The notes under the pieces are model-generated. The model worked only from the letters and a program-made list of their open reading frames with translations. It was not told the origin of the DNA and ran no database searches. DNA of 64,000 bases from Heloderma charlesbogerti (lineage: Eukaryota; Chordata; Lepidosauria; Squamata; Helodermatidae): positions 124,001-188,000 of the forward strand of contig JANEZZ010000728.1 in NCBI GenBank assembly GCA_026122225.1, given 5' to 3'. Shown here piece after piece: positions 1 through 10,333 of this stretch; the first letter of the stretch is position 1; the number at the start of each line of letters is the position of its first letter. Made by a program: the position numbers and the translations under genes.

Positions 1-49
1 TCACTCAGGGAAGGTCTGACTAAAGAAATTGGTCTTTTGTTGGTGCCTA

Positions 50-290
50 AAGCATGCTACAGTTGGCACTATATGCCAGCGGGACATCGTTCCATAAATT
101 GGCTGCTACGACGGAGAAGGCCCACTTCCTGGTTACTGTGGCAATCTGCAGGGCGTGGTACAGCCAGCAAGACCTCCTCCGCTGATTTTAATGCTTGCAT
201 AGGTCTGCATTGGGGATGGCGATAAAGCAAAGTTCCTGATCATGTGGAGGTTTCTATTTGTGTTCAAGTGAATATGAGTAGAAGCCTGCT
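50..290. repeat. Degraded LINE 3'-region fragment (L2/CR1-like)
   Basis: The wording around 'gacggagaaggccc' followed by 'cttcctggttactg' resembles the segment that precedes the 3' end of L2/CR1-like LINEs in reptile genomes (a 'gagaaggcc' block near an APxxWNSLP-type C-terminus). No open frame survives and the ends are not definable. Family assignment is from memory of such repeats, not from alignment. Confidence 0.33.
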
Positions 291-878
291 TCAGACCTTC
301 CCCCACAACATGGGGAGGCCAAGGACTGAGTGAGCAGGGATGAGGACATTAGGGTCACGCCCCTTCCCATCTTTTAGCCTTCACTTGAGCAGGCTCAATG
401 CGTGCATAGGGCTGGGGAGCTGACTGTATCACGTGCTATTGCGATTCAACCTGCAACAGTAGTGTCTGACAAAGGAAGGTCTACCAGTCTGTTCAGTCCT
501 TGCGCAGGGAGCTCTAGTCTACACATTCTGTAAGGTTTTATGCATTTGACTCTGAAAATCCTTCTTCTGTCTCCTGAGTATCAGCCAAAATGTTGGCTGC
601 CACACAAGCAACTCAACAGAGACCTAAAACTATTAATTAGAGAATCCTATGCATCAGCTCTTTCTGCCTCACATGAACTTTTCACTGCAAGTGCTGAAGT
701 TGAGGTGCTGGAGTGGAACCAAAAATCAGCAAAAAAGTAGAGAACAAGTTACTAAGGAGTTCAGACAAGTGCTAGAAAGAAAGAAACAGTCTGCTTTCTG
801 GAGGATGGCAAGTATCACCAGTTCAGAAAAATGACACTTATTTGTAGTAGGAAGGGAAACCCTACTATTGTTAAAACT
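291..878. other. No recognised feature
   Basis: No RNA gene, repeat or convincing exon was recognised. Short open frames here lack any recognisable motif. Confidence 0.5.
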
Positions 879-1250
879 AGGGCTGTGCACCGCTTTGGTC
901 CAAATCCCAAATTCTGAAGTAAATCAGGGTGATTTGGACTGTTTCAGTCCATATCTGAAGCGAGTCTGGAGCAGTCCGAAGTGGACTGAAGTAGGGATTT
1001 ACAGACTGTGTAAAATCCACTCCATCTGTGTTCCGTGGATTGTCAGGTGCCTTTCGTTCCATCATCTGGCCATAGACAGATGTGGAAAAAAATTCATCAT
1101 GTGGAAAAATATGTAAATAATTACATAAATATTTACATAAGTATTTACGCAAGTATTTACATAATTTACCTCAGTACGTAACATTTAGTGTATTGTCCCC
1201 CATTCCATTCAGCGTTTCCTCCGCAGAAACTTATGTATTTTTCTATGGAT
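879..1250 (+). mobile_element. hAT-like left terminus with AT-rich short tandem repeat
   Basis: The sequence starts with TAGGGCTGTGCAC, a typical hAT-type 5' tip (TAGGG). It continues with two mirrored blocks ('ggactgtttcagtcc' and 'gtccgaagtggactgaag'). At 1105-1166 there is a degenerate tandem of a 14-15 bp TTTACATAAGTA-type unit. The right terminus was not located, so the end coordinate is approximate. Probably an old non-autonomous hAT. Confidence 0.33.
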
Positions 1251-1474
1251 TTATATGTGTAAATTTTGGGAAAGCAAAAAAATCATCTGAAAGTCCACGG
1301 ACTCCTCACGGCCTGAGGGGGGTGCTCTGCAGTAGATTCTGCAGGGCGGATTCTTAGACATCCAAGCTTGTTTTCCCTTCTGTATGTCAAATGACCATAA
1401 GAAGAATATGATCAGACTAGGCCATATGTATTTTTTAAATGTTTGCTTCATCTTATCCTTCCTGGGGAAAAGGG

Positions 1475-1780
1475 ATGCCAAAATGATCAGGGGGCTGGAA
1501 CAATTCCTCTCTAAAAGGCTTCAGTGTTGGGGCTACTTAATTTAGAAGAAAGGTAAATAAGGGGGGAGGTTTATAAAATTATATGGAGTAGAGAAAGTGC
1601 AGCAGTGCAATTAATAAATAAGCCCCACTGAGTTCAGTCAGTGTAACTTTTCCAGGTAATGTGTATTGCAAGTTGCAGCCAAAGAGATGTTTAACTTTTC
1701 TTTCTTCCTTTAATGAGAGCCTCAGGTCAGTGGTAGATTCAAGACAGACAAAAGGAAAGTACTTTTGCTCTTCAAAATAA
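1475..1780 (+). mobile_element. CR1/L3-type LINE 3' fragment
   Basis: The order of blocks (gatcagggggctggaacaa, ttcctctctaaaaggctt, then tttataaaattat and, after a gap, agattcaagacagac) matches the order in the much clearer CR1/L3 copy at 29430-30160. About 80 bases between the two blocks are not colinear. No frame is open. Old, 5'-truncated copy. Confidence 0.52.
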
Positions 1781-2061
1781 CCCCTATACCAGAGATTAGG
1801 GATAGTGACCTCCTAATTGTCACCTTAAACACCTTCTGATTTGGATCTCTTATCAGAGATTGCAAAATTCAGAGCAATCTGAAGAATAACTATGTTCCAA
1901 TCTGCATATTAGTCCAGGAAATGCGAATTAGGTTGATTTGTTTAAAAATATGAACCAAATGCATTTTCCTCATCCCTACTTAATGCAGCATCCTAGTTCC
2001 AGTAGTGGAAACCACATGCCCCAGGAAAACCACAAGCAGGACATGAGGGCAATAGCACCTA

Positions 2062-2117
2062 CTCTCTCTCTCTCTCTGTCTCTCTCTCTCTCACACACAC
2101 ACACACGCACACACACC
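2062..2117. repeat. (CT)n-(AC)n compound microsatellite
   Basis: An uninterrupted CT tract (one TCTGTC break) passes directly into an AC tract with one CG interruption. Open frames across it are low-complexity artefacts. Confidence 0.97.
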
Positions 2118-3039
2118 CTGGCATGCTGACTATAATCCTTCAGATAGTATTGAGCATATATCCATGGAGACAAGGGTCTCAATTCATACTAGACCTATGC
2201 CAAAATCTGTCCTCCAATTTCCTAATGTTTTCTTTCCCTGCAAAAGAGGTTTCTGTTTTTAGGGCACTTTAGAATTTCTTCTGAATATCTTTGGGTGGTG
2301 TTCTTGAGCTTAGCTCATCACTAAGTTAGTCAAGGGTGTTCTGTGTTTGTTTGTTTCTGTTACACATCTCTCCATTGGTCAGCACCCTTCTTGGCTGCCT
2401 GCACTTCCTGACCTGATGACATCTTCCCCTGAGCTTTAATTGAAATGTAGGAAGTCAGGGAGGCTGCAGCCCTCCAGAGAGATGATTGGACAATGAAAGA
2501 AAGGACACCCACACACAGCCCTCAACTACCTCATAACTGAAGTTAGCGCAAGAACCTCATGAGAATGTCACCAACATTTTCTTTTCCTCTGAATTTTTTT
2601 TCTGGAATGCAATTTCTTTTCTATCAAATGCAATGAGAATGGCGGAGAAAAAGTGGGATGAACTTTCAACACAGCACAAATTGTCACAGACACCCCTGGT
2701 TGTGGGGGCTTCCCCCATTAACTTCCCATTAAGATCCTTTTCTCTGTACAGAGCTGCCCATTCCAGTGAAATGAAAGCGGGGAGATCACACTCACAGGAG
2801 CTCCTGGTGCATTTCGGATATCTGAACAATTCTGGGACAAATGTGGCAGACTGTTTATCTAGCAGCACACTGATTAATTGTTTGGGGTAAGAAAGCATCA
2901 AAAAAGCTTAAACTGAAATTCATTATAGCTGTTTGTCCCAGATTCAGAAAGAGAGAGAGAAGAGAGAGCCCTCATCCCATAAGGGGTCACTGGATTGTGG
3001 CAGGTGTTTTCACACCTTGAAATAAAAATGTACACAAAC
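2118..3039. other. No recognised feature; AG-rich patch
   Basis: Mostly unique-looking sequence. A short AG-rich tract lies at 2949-2968. Overlapping open frames on both strands at 2557-2901 have no recognisable domain and are treated as chance. Confidence 0.5.
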
Positions 3040-3451
3040 GAGGGGTGTGTGAGAAATTTGCTTCAGTTCATTTTTGAACTGAATTAGAATCTGAACATAA
3101 TCTGCAGTCAACATCTGTACACTTCCGAACTTATAATTCAATTCACAGAACAAAAAAAAATGTGTTTGAAAGATGTATTTGTTTGAAAAATGCACATGAG
3201 AAATATATACTTTTGAAAAATGTATACAAACATGCTGTAATCAACAGGAGAAAATGCATACATTTCAAAAACGTACATAGTTGATGCGTACATCTGGGAA
3301 AACGCACAAAAATATGCACACATTTTTGTGTAAAAAGAAAAGAAAAAAACCCAAAGCTTGTAATCTGATATGGACATGAGTCATAATGAGCTTTGAGGTG
3401 GGATTTGGAGAACTACGTAAGCCTTGGGTTTTTCCAATTCACACAGCCCTA
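3040..3451. mobile_element. Non-autonomous hAT-like element
   Basis: Left tip gAGGGGTGTGTGAGAAAT pairs with the right tip ATTCACACAGCCCTA as terminal inverted repeats. Flanks ACACAAAC (3032-3039) and AAGCAAAC (3451-3458) agree at 6 of 8 positions, as expected of an old 8-bp duplication. The interior has repeated motifs of the type TTTGAAAAATGCACA and ACATTTTTGTG, as in the element at 53346-53763, which is probably a relative in the opposite orientation. Confidence 0.5.
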
Positions 3452-4225
3452 AGCAAACATCTTGTACCTTGGCGATGTCAAGGAAGGAAATCAAGTGAAA
3501 AGCAGCAGCAATAACCCTCAGTGCTGAGAAAAGTAAATGATTCAAGAGCCAATACTACTGATGGGAACAAATAATTCCTGAAAAGCCGAAGAGATGTTCG
3601 TGTTAAATTAGTGTTGGATGTTCCTTGGCTTAAACTGAGCATGCTCCGAACGATGGAGCCAGGTTGCTGCTGCCCAACTGTCTGGAGGTCGATCTTTACA
3701 TTCATGGATGAGCTAATGCATTTGTGGAGAAGCTCATAAAGGGAGGAGTTCACCTTGCCTTCGCCTTGGCTCATAACAATAAATCTCCCCCATGTTTCCA
3801 GAAATAGATGGCCTTTTTCTTGTCATTGATCTGCATGCCATAATTTAAGCATTTGCATGCCCTAATGTAGAGCCTTCCTTTTGCCGGAAAGATTTCTCTC
3901 CAGGGAATGAGCCCGACAAGGACAAGGATGAGAGCTTTAAAAAGGAAGAGCACCATCAGCGAGAAGGAAGGGCCCTGAAATCCATGCGGGGTTTGGATGC
4001 AGCCAAACGCTGAAGTGCCATTATGTCCCTTGATAAATGGCTCCTGGAGGCATTGCAGATGCAGGCAGGAACACTGTAGCAATTAAATCCTAGATGAGAC
4101 ATCTAAAGTTAAACCCCGCAAGCGCACCATTTGCAAGGGGCCTATTAATACATGCTTTATCAAAAGGCTAGTAAATCCAAGAACATACAAAGGGAAGGAT
4201 ATCCTGGAGAGACAAGGGAAGTTCT
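3452..4225. other. No recognised feature
   Basis: Two minus-strand open frames (3478-3774 and 3771-4082) abut here, but neither shows a known domain, splice context or biased composition. Not called as genes. Confidence 0.45.
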
Positions 4226-4259
4226 AAGGAAGGAAGGAAGGAAGGAAGGAAGGAAGGAG
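4226..4259. repeat. (AAGG)n microsatellite
   Basis: About eight AAGG tetramers in a row. Confidence 0.96.
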
Positions 4260-4728
4260 AGAAGAATTCTACTTAGCAAGCTTTGTATGATCTAAATGTG
4301 GAAGAAGAAAAATACTTGGAGTTGCTAAGCTCTGTGTAGTGCAAATGAGAAAGAAAAAGAGTCTTTCCTATGTGTTGGTAACTTCTGTTAAGGAAGATCA
4401 TAGTGATGGAGAAAGTGTTTCACCAAATTAACAAATCTGGGAATACAAAAAAGAAAACCACATTTTTGCTAAGTGGGAGCAGTAGTGTACATTATGAATA
4501 AGACCCATTCTATATAGGAGAGATTGCTGGCTTTTGGGGGGCATTTTGGAATGCAGTTGTGCTTCCTGAAGCCTATCAGTTGAAATCGTCCTACTGAAAT
4601 CAGGGTACTTGCATGTGAATGCAGCCTTTGTTCTTATTTCTTAGACTAGTATATCGCATTTTCCCAGAGTCTGAGCCCCATGTGTGTTCGATGCATGCAT
4701 GGAGCATTCTCATTCACCTCAGTGGAAG

Positions 4729-5463
4729 TAGGGATGGATGGAACACTTACCTTCCGTTCCATTCTGTTTCCACTGGGGGGGGAGGCGCTCCATCCCTCCC
4801 CCCAGAATCCTCGACAGGGGGGAGGCGATCCGGTTCTCCCCCCCGGAATCCTGCCTGGCCGGCTCCGCTCCGCAGCCATGCTGCGCAGCCGCCGGCCAGC
4901 TCCAGCTGCCCACAGCCAGACATCCGGACGTTGGGCAGCCCTGCAGAGACACAAATGGCGGCTGTTGTAGCCGCCGCCATTTGTGTCCCTGTATTTAGCC
5001 ATGATAGGCTATGTAAATACTTACGTAGCCTATCACGGCAGGGGGGAAAAAACCCAGCGTACGCAAATGGCGGTAGCTGCCGCCATTTGCGTACACTGGG
5101 GGTTTTTTCCCCCTGCTGTGATAGGCTACGTAAATACTTACTTAGCCTATCATGGCCTCCGCAGGGATGCAAATGGCGTCCCTGCGTTAGCCGTGATAGG
5201 CTACATAAGTATTTTCATAGCCTATCACGGCTATGAAGAGGAAGCAAATGGCGGCCGCAGGACGGCCGCCATTTGCAAAGCAGCGCGGATGGGAGCAGGT
5301 AAGTGCTCCGTTTCACGCGCCTTTTGTAGGTTGGGGGCAGCGGGGACTTCGTCCCGCGTGCCTTTCGTGGGGGGGGGCTTCGTTTCACGACGGATTTCGG
5401 GGGGCCGAATGCACTGGCATTCGGCCTCACCGAGATCTGTCGCAGAATTCTCTGGCATCCCTA
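4729..5463 (+). mobile_element. Nested-palindrome hAT-like element, copy A
   Basis: Starts TAGGGATG and ends CATCCCTA. It is flanked by AGTGGAAG (4721-4728) and AATGGAAG (5464-5471), an 8-bp duplication with one mismatch, which is the hAT signature. The interior alternates hairpins: GCAAATGGCGG/CCGCCATTTGC modules (centres near 4971, 5076, 5262) and GATAGGCTACGTAA/TTACGTAGCCTATC modules (near 5019, 5133, 5210). The arm between two centres can pair with either neighbour. The right subterminal region has a GGCCGAATGC-actg-GCATTCGGCC hairpin. Splice-donor-like motifs point outward at 4745-4753 (minus) and 5296-5304 (plus). No transposase is present. Open frames of up to 205 codons here are palindrome read-through on both strands. 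Confidence 0.88.
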
Positions 5464-5842
5464 AATGGAAGGAGTAGCACTTCCTTTGTGCATGTATATC
5501 TCTTCCTCCATTAAAGTGAATCGAAGCAGCACAGGGAGACACCACCAGGGAATCAAAGTCAGAATCATGAGGCTAATGTGAAATGAATCAATATGCCATT
5601 GGTACATAAAGCTAACTTTGCTGCTATTAGCCTTGTCATTAACATTAGTTACTGGCTCCTGGTCATTCTGAATGGAAACGTCCATCTAAATATGAATGCT
5701 TAGGAAAAAGAATTAAAGGCCAAAGGACAACATATTATCTTAAAGAATCACTTAGGGCCAAAGTAAATGTGATGGGAAATATGCAACTGCTGCCAAAAAA
5801 TAGCATCCACATCTCTAGCTCTCCCCTCTGTAACATCTAGTT
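5464..5842. other. No recognised feature
   Basis: Nothing recognisable beyond the duplicated target site of the element to the left. Confidence 0.5.
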
Positions 5843-5983
5843 CAGTCTTCCCCAACCTGCCCCCCCCAATATGTGTTGGACTATAGTCCTCATCTCCCCC
5901 AAAATATTGGCCATGCTGGTGGAGGATTGTGGGAGTGGTAGTCCAGCACATCTGGGGGATGCACCTGATTGGGGAAGGCTGAT
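5843..5983. mobile_element. Short palindromic MITE (CCCCAACCTG...TTGGGGAAGG type)
   Basis: The two halves are diverged inverted copies ('cagtcttccccaacctgc' and 'attggggaaggctg'), with the familiar core 'ttggactatagtcc'. It belongs to the same small palindromic family as 8080-8214, 19139-19258, 31112-31240, 32935-33058, 36963-37077 and 43268-43399. These are probably hAT-derived. Confidence 0.7.
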
Positions 5984-6120
5984 CTGATGTAACATATCTT
6001 GTTGTGACATCATCATATTCTGTCTCTCAGATGGGGTAGAAACACTCAGGGCTAGGTAGCATGCCTTGTTCATTAGGAGGATCACTTCTTCCTTGCTCAC
6101 CCAGGAATGATCAACGTGGA

Positions 6121-6292
6121 GTTGGAGATGGTTGAATGACAGAGGAAAGGGCCTACAAGACCACCAACCCTCTGCTCAGTGCAGGAAGCCTGTTTCCCAA
6201 GCAGTCTCCCATCCAAGTACTAACCAGGGCTGACCCTGCTTAGCTTCTGAGATCAGAGGAAATCAGGCGCATCCAGCCCTTTGTTGGCCTTG
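6121..6292 (-). mobile_element. 5S rRNA-derived SINE (or retroposed 5S pseudogene)
   Basis: On the minus strand, about 6292 to 6190 matches vertebrate 5S rRNA from near its 5' end. It includes the A-box region AGCTAAGCAGGGTC (6232-6245) and the C-box region TACTTGGATGGGAGAC (6204-6219), with CpG-type decay elsewhere. After 'gggagactgcttggg' the match to 5S stops. It is replaced by 'gagcagagggttgg' and 'cttgtaggccc', which resemble a CR1-type LINE tail. A 5S head fused to a LINE-like tail is the build of SINE3-type elements. A plain 5S pseudogene would keep the 5S 3' end. Confidence 0.72.
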
Positions 6293-6303
6293 ATGTTGTT
6301 AGT

Positions 6304-8079
6304 GGTATGCTCCTCAAAATGCTTTGTGGAGAAATGTTAGTCATGTCTTTCACAACTGAAATAATACACATGGCCATCAAAAGGGACCACTGTAAGACCA
6401 TTCAATCCAAGTCCAAGATCAAACATTATCTAGCTGCACCGCTGCACAGACCTTAGTCACCCCCTTTCCTTGGCCTAGAAGAACAAATGGATGAGTCATC
6501 TTCCCCCTTGGCCCAGCTCCCATTAAAACACATGAACCGAATGTTACTGGCTATCAGCTGCCTGTTGTCAGGTCTTTGAGAAGTATCGCCTCAGGCAACT
6601 GCACGGATAGCTCTACTTATTGAAATCTTAGGCACTAGAGTTACAGGGTGGCAGGATGGGCAGGGGGAGATTCCTAATCTCTTTGCAATCAGAAGCACTG
6701 GGTTGTAAGGGATCCCTAGAAGGTCATTTAGACTGACCCCAAACACATAACAATATTTTCACAATTAAAGGATTTTAGGAACTATTTCTATGCCCTCCTC
6801 TCCCAAACAACAATGAACTATGTTCTGGCTGAATTCAATTTTCTTCAGCTTACTGCACAGTAAACAGTTGTGCAAGTCTAACTGGCACTCAGATTTCCTG
6901 AGCCTGGATGCTGCACTCATCACATTTCGCTGATCAGTTGTCTTCCTGGGTGTATCTAGCCCCACCTTCTGCTTCTAACAGTGGATAGCCAGGTACCATA
7001 TATTAAATAGGTGACACAACTGTAAAAACTGGAGGGCAAAGAAAGAGAATTATATCTATTTGGAGATGACAAGTCCTGGTCCACGTGTGAAGTGTTGCGG
7101 GGGTGATGGGGGGGGAGAGAGCAGATGCAGAAAGCCCACTTGATCGTTCAGAAGCTAGAATTCCATTCATGGCCCCCAGCAATGTTGCTCTCGGTTTTGC
7201 AGGCACAAGAGGCCTCCCCTAAGCTCCACCTGCAATCTGTCTTCTTGACTTTTAAGATTTTCTCTTCATCCTGTTTTCAATATTCTTGTAGCTAATAGGC
7301 CGGAATAACGTTAACTGCGCAAAATGTGGCAAGTTAAAATCATCAGTTATTCTTAGCACATAGCACCCCAGACTAATAGATAAGTGGACAATACTTCAAA
7401 CAAGTGTCATTTGGAATTAGATTATTAATTAGTATAATTAACCAACGCTTGCTGCTCGCTTCAAGAAATCCTTTGCTCAAGACTGTGTTAAATATTCATG
7501 AATGTAATTATACTAATTGTGGCCTTACTGTGGCATAACTCTAGTTACTTTGACATCAAGGAGTTCAGTGAGTATGAGTATTTCACCCTCCTCCCTTTGG
7601 TTCAATTGCCTTCAAAATCCATGCCTTCAAAACTATGCTGTGATTATATTTGTGGAGGGGTATGGTGTAAATTAATTCTGAGTAGTTCACTGCAATGGAA
7701 GGGAAGGATTTCAAACCAAATTCTGACCAAATTTACCATATTTTTCATCCTTGCAATTCTATCCTCATAATGGCTTTCTAAACTCCACTTCTGAGTCACC
7801 ATGTGAGCATTCCCCTTTATTATTATATTTTTATTTAAAATATTTATATTCCACCCATGAGTATCAAATCACAGAGCAGTGCACAAAATGCATTAAAACA
7901 ATAATTAGAATAAAATATGGTATTTTATGTTATTAATGTATTCTGTTTATTTTATTTTAAATAAGTTTTTTTTTAATGGCAGTTTCTCTGTCACATGGCC
8001 CAGAGGATGGAATTATACCTTATGTGCATCAACTGCCCATTTTTGAAGTGGACTTGGAAATACCAACCCATTATAACTC
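6304..8079. other. Mostly unique AT-rich sequence
   Basis: No gene recognised. About 7815-7905 resembles a decayed minus-strand LINE tail (tttatttaaaatatttata, ccaccca). The stretch 7290-7560 is rich in TAAT/ATTA words, for example attagattattaattag, and contains no repeat I recognise, so it is a candidate conserved non-coding element (inference). Confidence 0.45.
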
Positions 8080-8214
8080 AACCTTCCCCCAACCTGGTGC
8101 CCTCCAGATGTTTTGGACTTCAACTCCCATCAGCCCCAGCCAGCATGACCAATGGTCAAGAATGCTGGGAATTATAGTGCAAAACATTTAGAGGGCACCA
8201 AGTTCGGTAAGGCT
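8080..8214. mobile_element. Short palindromic MITE
   Basis: Left half 'cctggtgccctccagatg' and right half 'catttagagggcaccaag' are inverted copies around a centre near 8145. Same family as 5843-5983. Confidence 0.75.
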
Positions 8215-8340
8215 GCAATATACCTTTTCTGAGTCATTCTCTCTGGGAGACAAGATGCTGGACTAAGCCTGACTTTTGGTCTTATGGAGCAAGGCAGTTC
8301 TATGACTTTTTCGACATGAGGCTGTTAATCCACTGTATCT

Positions 8341-9287
8341 TAGGGATGGCGGAGAATTCCGCCACAGATTTCAGTGAGGCCGAATGCACTGGCCCCGAAA
8401 TCCATGGCGGAACGGCCTGCCACCCCCACCACCACCCATGGATTCCCCCAAGGACAAAGCTTACCTGGGGCGGATGTTCCAGATGGTGGCGGCTCCGGCA
8501 GCGGCTCCTGCGGCGGCGGCTGGTCTTTCGACCAGCTGCCACAGCCGCCATTTGCATCCTGGTCTTTGCCGTGATAGGCCACATAAGTATTTACGTAGCC
8601 TATCACAGCAAGCCAAGCAAAAACCAAAAAAAACGGCGTATGCAAATGGCAGCGGCTATGGTGGCCGCCATTTGCGTTCCCTATTTTTTGCCGTTTTAGC
8701 CTACGTCAATATTTACATAGGCTATTACGGTGGGGAAAAAAGGGAACGCAAATAGCGTAGTGGGCGCTATTTGCGTTCCCTTTTTCCCGCCGTTTTAGCC
8801 TACTTAAATATTTACGTAAGCTATTACAGTGGGAAAAAAAGGAATGCAAATAGCGCCCACTACGCTATTTGCGTTCCCCTTTTTTTCACCGTAAACGTGA
8901 AAAATGGCGAAAAATAGGGAACGCAAATGGTGGCCGCCGTAGCTGCCGCCATTTGCGTACGCTGGGGTTTTTTGGTTTTTTTCGGGTTGCCGTGAATACG
9001 TAAATACTTATGTAGCCTATCACGGCAGCCAGGCTGGATGCAAATGGCGGCCGCTACGGCAGCCACAATTTGCGTCTGAATCAGCCCATCTACGGCCGGA
9101 AATCCGGCTGCGGACGGCCCTGGCCGGCTGCTCTGTGGAGCCACCACGGAGTGGAGCCGGCCAGGCAGGATTCTGGGGAGGAAGACCGGATCGCCTCTTA
9201 CCGTGTCAAGGATTCCAGGGGGAGGGACGGAGCGCCTCCCCCCCACCGCGAAAAATTCCACGAAAAGGTGAGTTTCGTACATCCCTA
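8341..9287 (+). mobile_element. Nested-palindrome hAT-like element, copy B
   Basis: Begins TAGGGATGGCGGAGAATTCC, whose GGCGGA/TCCGCC forms a small terminal hairpin, and ends TTCGTACATCCCTA. At 947 bp it is the longest copy. It carries extra modules in which the hairpin arms read CGTTTTAGCCTACG or CTATTACGG and the second motif is AATAGCG instead of AATGGCG (8690-8890). Splice-donor-like motifs face outward at 8459-8468 (minus) and 9266-9273 (plus). The flanks CTGTATCT and CATCTGCT do not match, so either the duplication has decayed or the copy is rearranged. It lies head-to-head with copy C, 309 bp away. Confidence 0.83.
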
Positions 9288-9596
9288 CATCTGCTTTCAT
9301 TTTCATTGCAGAATTGAGTTTTGAGCACTACAGAAGGAGCATTTCCTTTCCTGCTTTTCTGCTAGATAACCTCTAGATGGCAAAGTGATATAATGGACTA
9401 GCACAGTTACAAAAGCGGGAAAAAGTATTTTCTTTCACATTTTCCCTGCTTTAAAACAACTCACCAAAAATGCTGTTTAAAAACAGAAGCAAAACTGGGA
9501 GAAGTCACAATGTTGTCTAAAGAATCCATAAACAACTCTGAATAGGGAATGACGAGCGCACAATAAATGCCTTGTGTAGAAAAGCTCTAAGACTTG

Positions 9597-10333
9597 TAGG
9601 GATGTACGAATCCCTTACCTGGCTCCGCGCAGGGGCATCCGCGGTGGGGGGAGGCGCTCCGTCCCTCCCCCCAGAATCCTCAATGGGGGGGAGGTGCTCC
9701 GTCCCTCCCCCCAGAATCCTCGACAGGGGGGGGAGGCGCTCCGTCCCTCCCCCCGGAATCCTGCCTGGCCGGCTCCGCTCTGCGGCCAAGCCGCAGAGCT
9801 GCCGGCTGGCTCCGGCCACCCGCAGCCCAACATCTGGCTGCTGGGCAGCCCTGCAGAGATGCAAATGGCGGCTGTCGAAGCCACTGCCATTTGCGTCTCT
9901 GTATTGAGCCGTGATAGGCTATGTAAATATTTACGTAGCCTATCACGGCAGGGGGAAAAACCCCAATGTACGCAAATGGCGGTAGCCGCCATTTGTGTAT
10001 GCTGGGTTTTTTTTCCCCCTGCCATGATAGGCTATGTAAATACTTATATAGCCTATCACAGCCTCCGCAGGGATGCAAATGGTGTCCCTGTGTTAGCTGT
10101 GATAGGCTACGTAAGTATTTACGTAGCCTATCATGGCTAGGAAGATGAGGAAGTGAATGGCAGCCAGGATAGCCGCCATTCACAAAGCAGCGTGGACGGG
10201 AGCAGGTAAGTGCTCCGTTTTGCGCGCCTTTCATGGGGGGGCGGGGGCTTCGTTCTGCAATGGATTTCGGGGGGCCGAATGCACTGGCATTCGGCCTCAC
10301 CGAGATCCATCATGGAATTCTCTGACATCCCTA
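9597..10333 (-). mobile_element. Nested-palindrome hAT-like element, copy C
   Basis: Starts TAGGGATGTACGAATCCC and ends GACATCCCTA, so it is inverted relative to copy B. It is close to copy A module for module: GCAAATGGCGG hairpins near 9878 and 9983, and GATAGGCTA(C/T)GTAA hairpins near 9932, 10041 and 10114. Two to three tandem 'ctccgtccctccccc' blocks sit at the left end. Outward donor-like motifs are at 9614-9622 (minus) and 10203-10211 (plus). Flanks AAGACTTG and TTCTATCC do not match. Minus-strand frames of about 200 codons are palindrome read-through. Confidence 0.84.

Noticed and set aside
1976..2182. Frames with R/E or V/C alternation
   Set aside because: Translation of the CT/AC microsatellite.
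4619..5477. Long open frames on both strands (up to 205 codons) over copy A, and similar ones of 206, 221 and 174 codons over copies C, F and G
   Set aside because: They arise because the palindromes lack stops in several frames. The same peptides (IGYVNIYVAYHG, DRLRKYLRSLS) appear on both strands and in shifted frames, with no domain and no start context.
6190..6292. Functional 5S rRNA gene
   Set aside because: CpG-type decay in the conserved core and loss of the 5S 3' end to a LINE-like tail.
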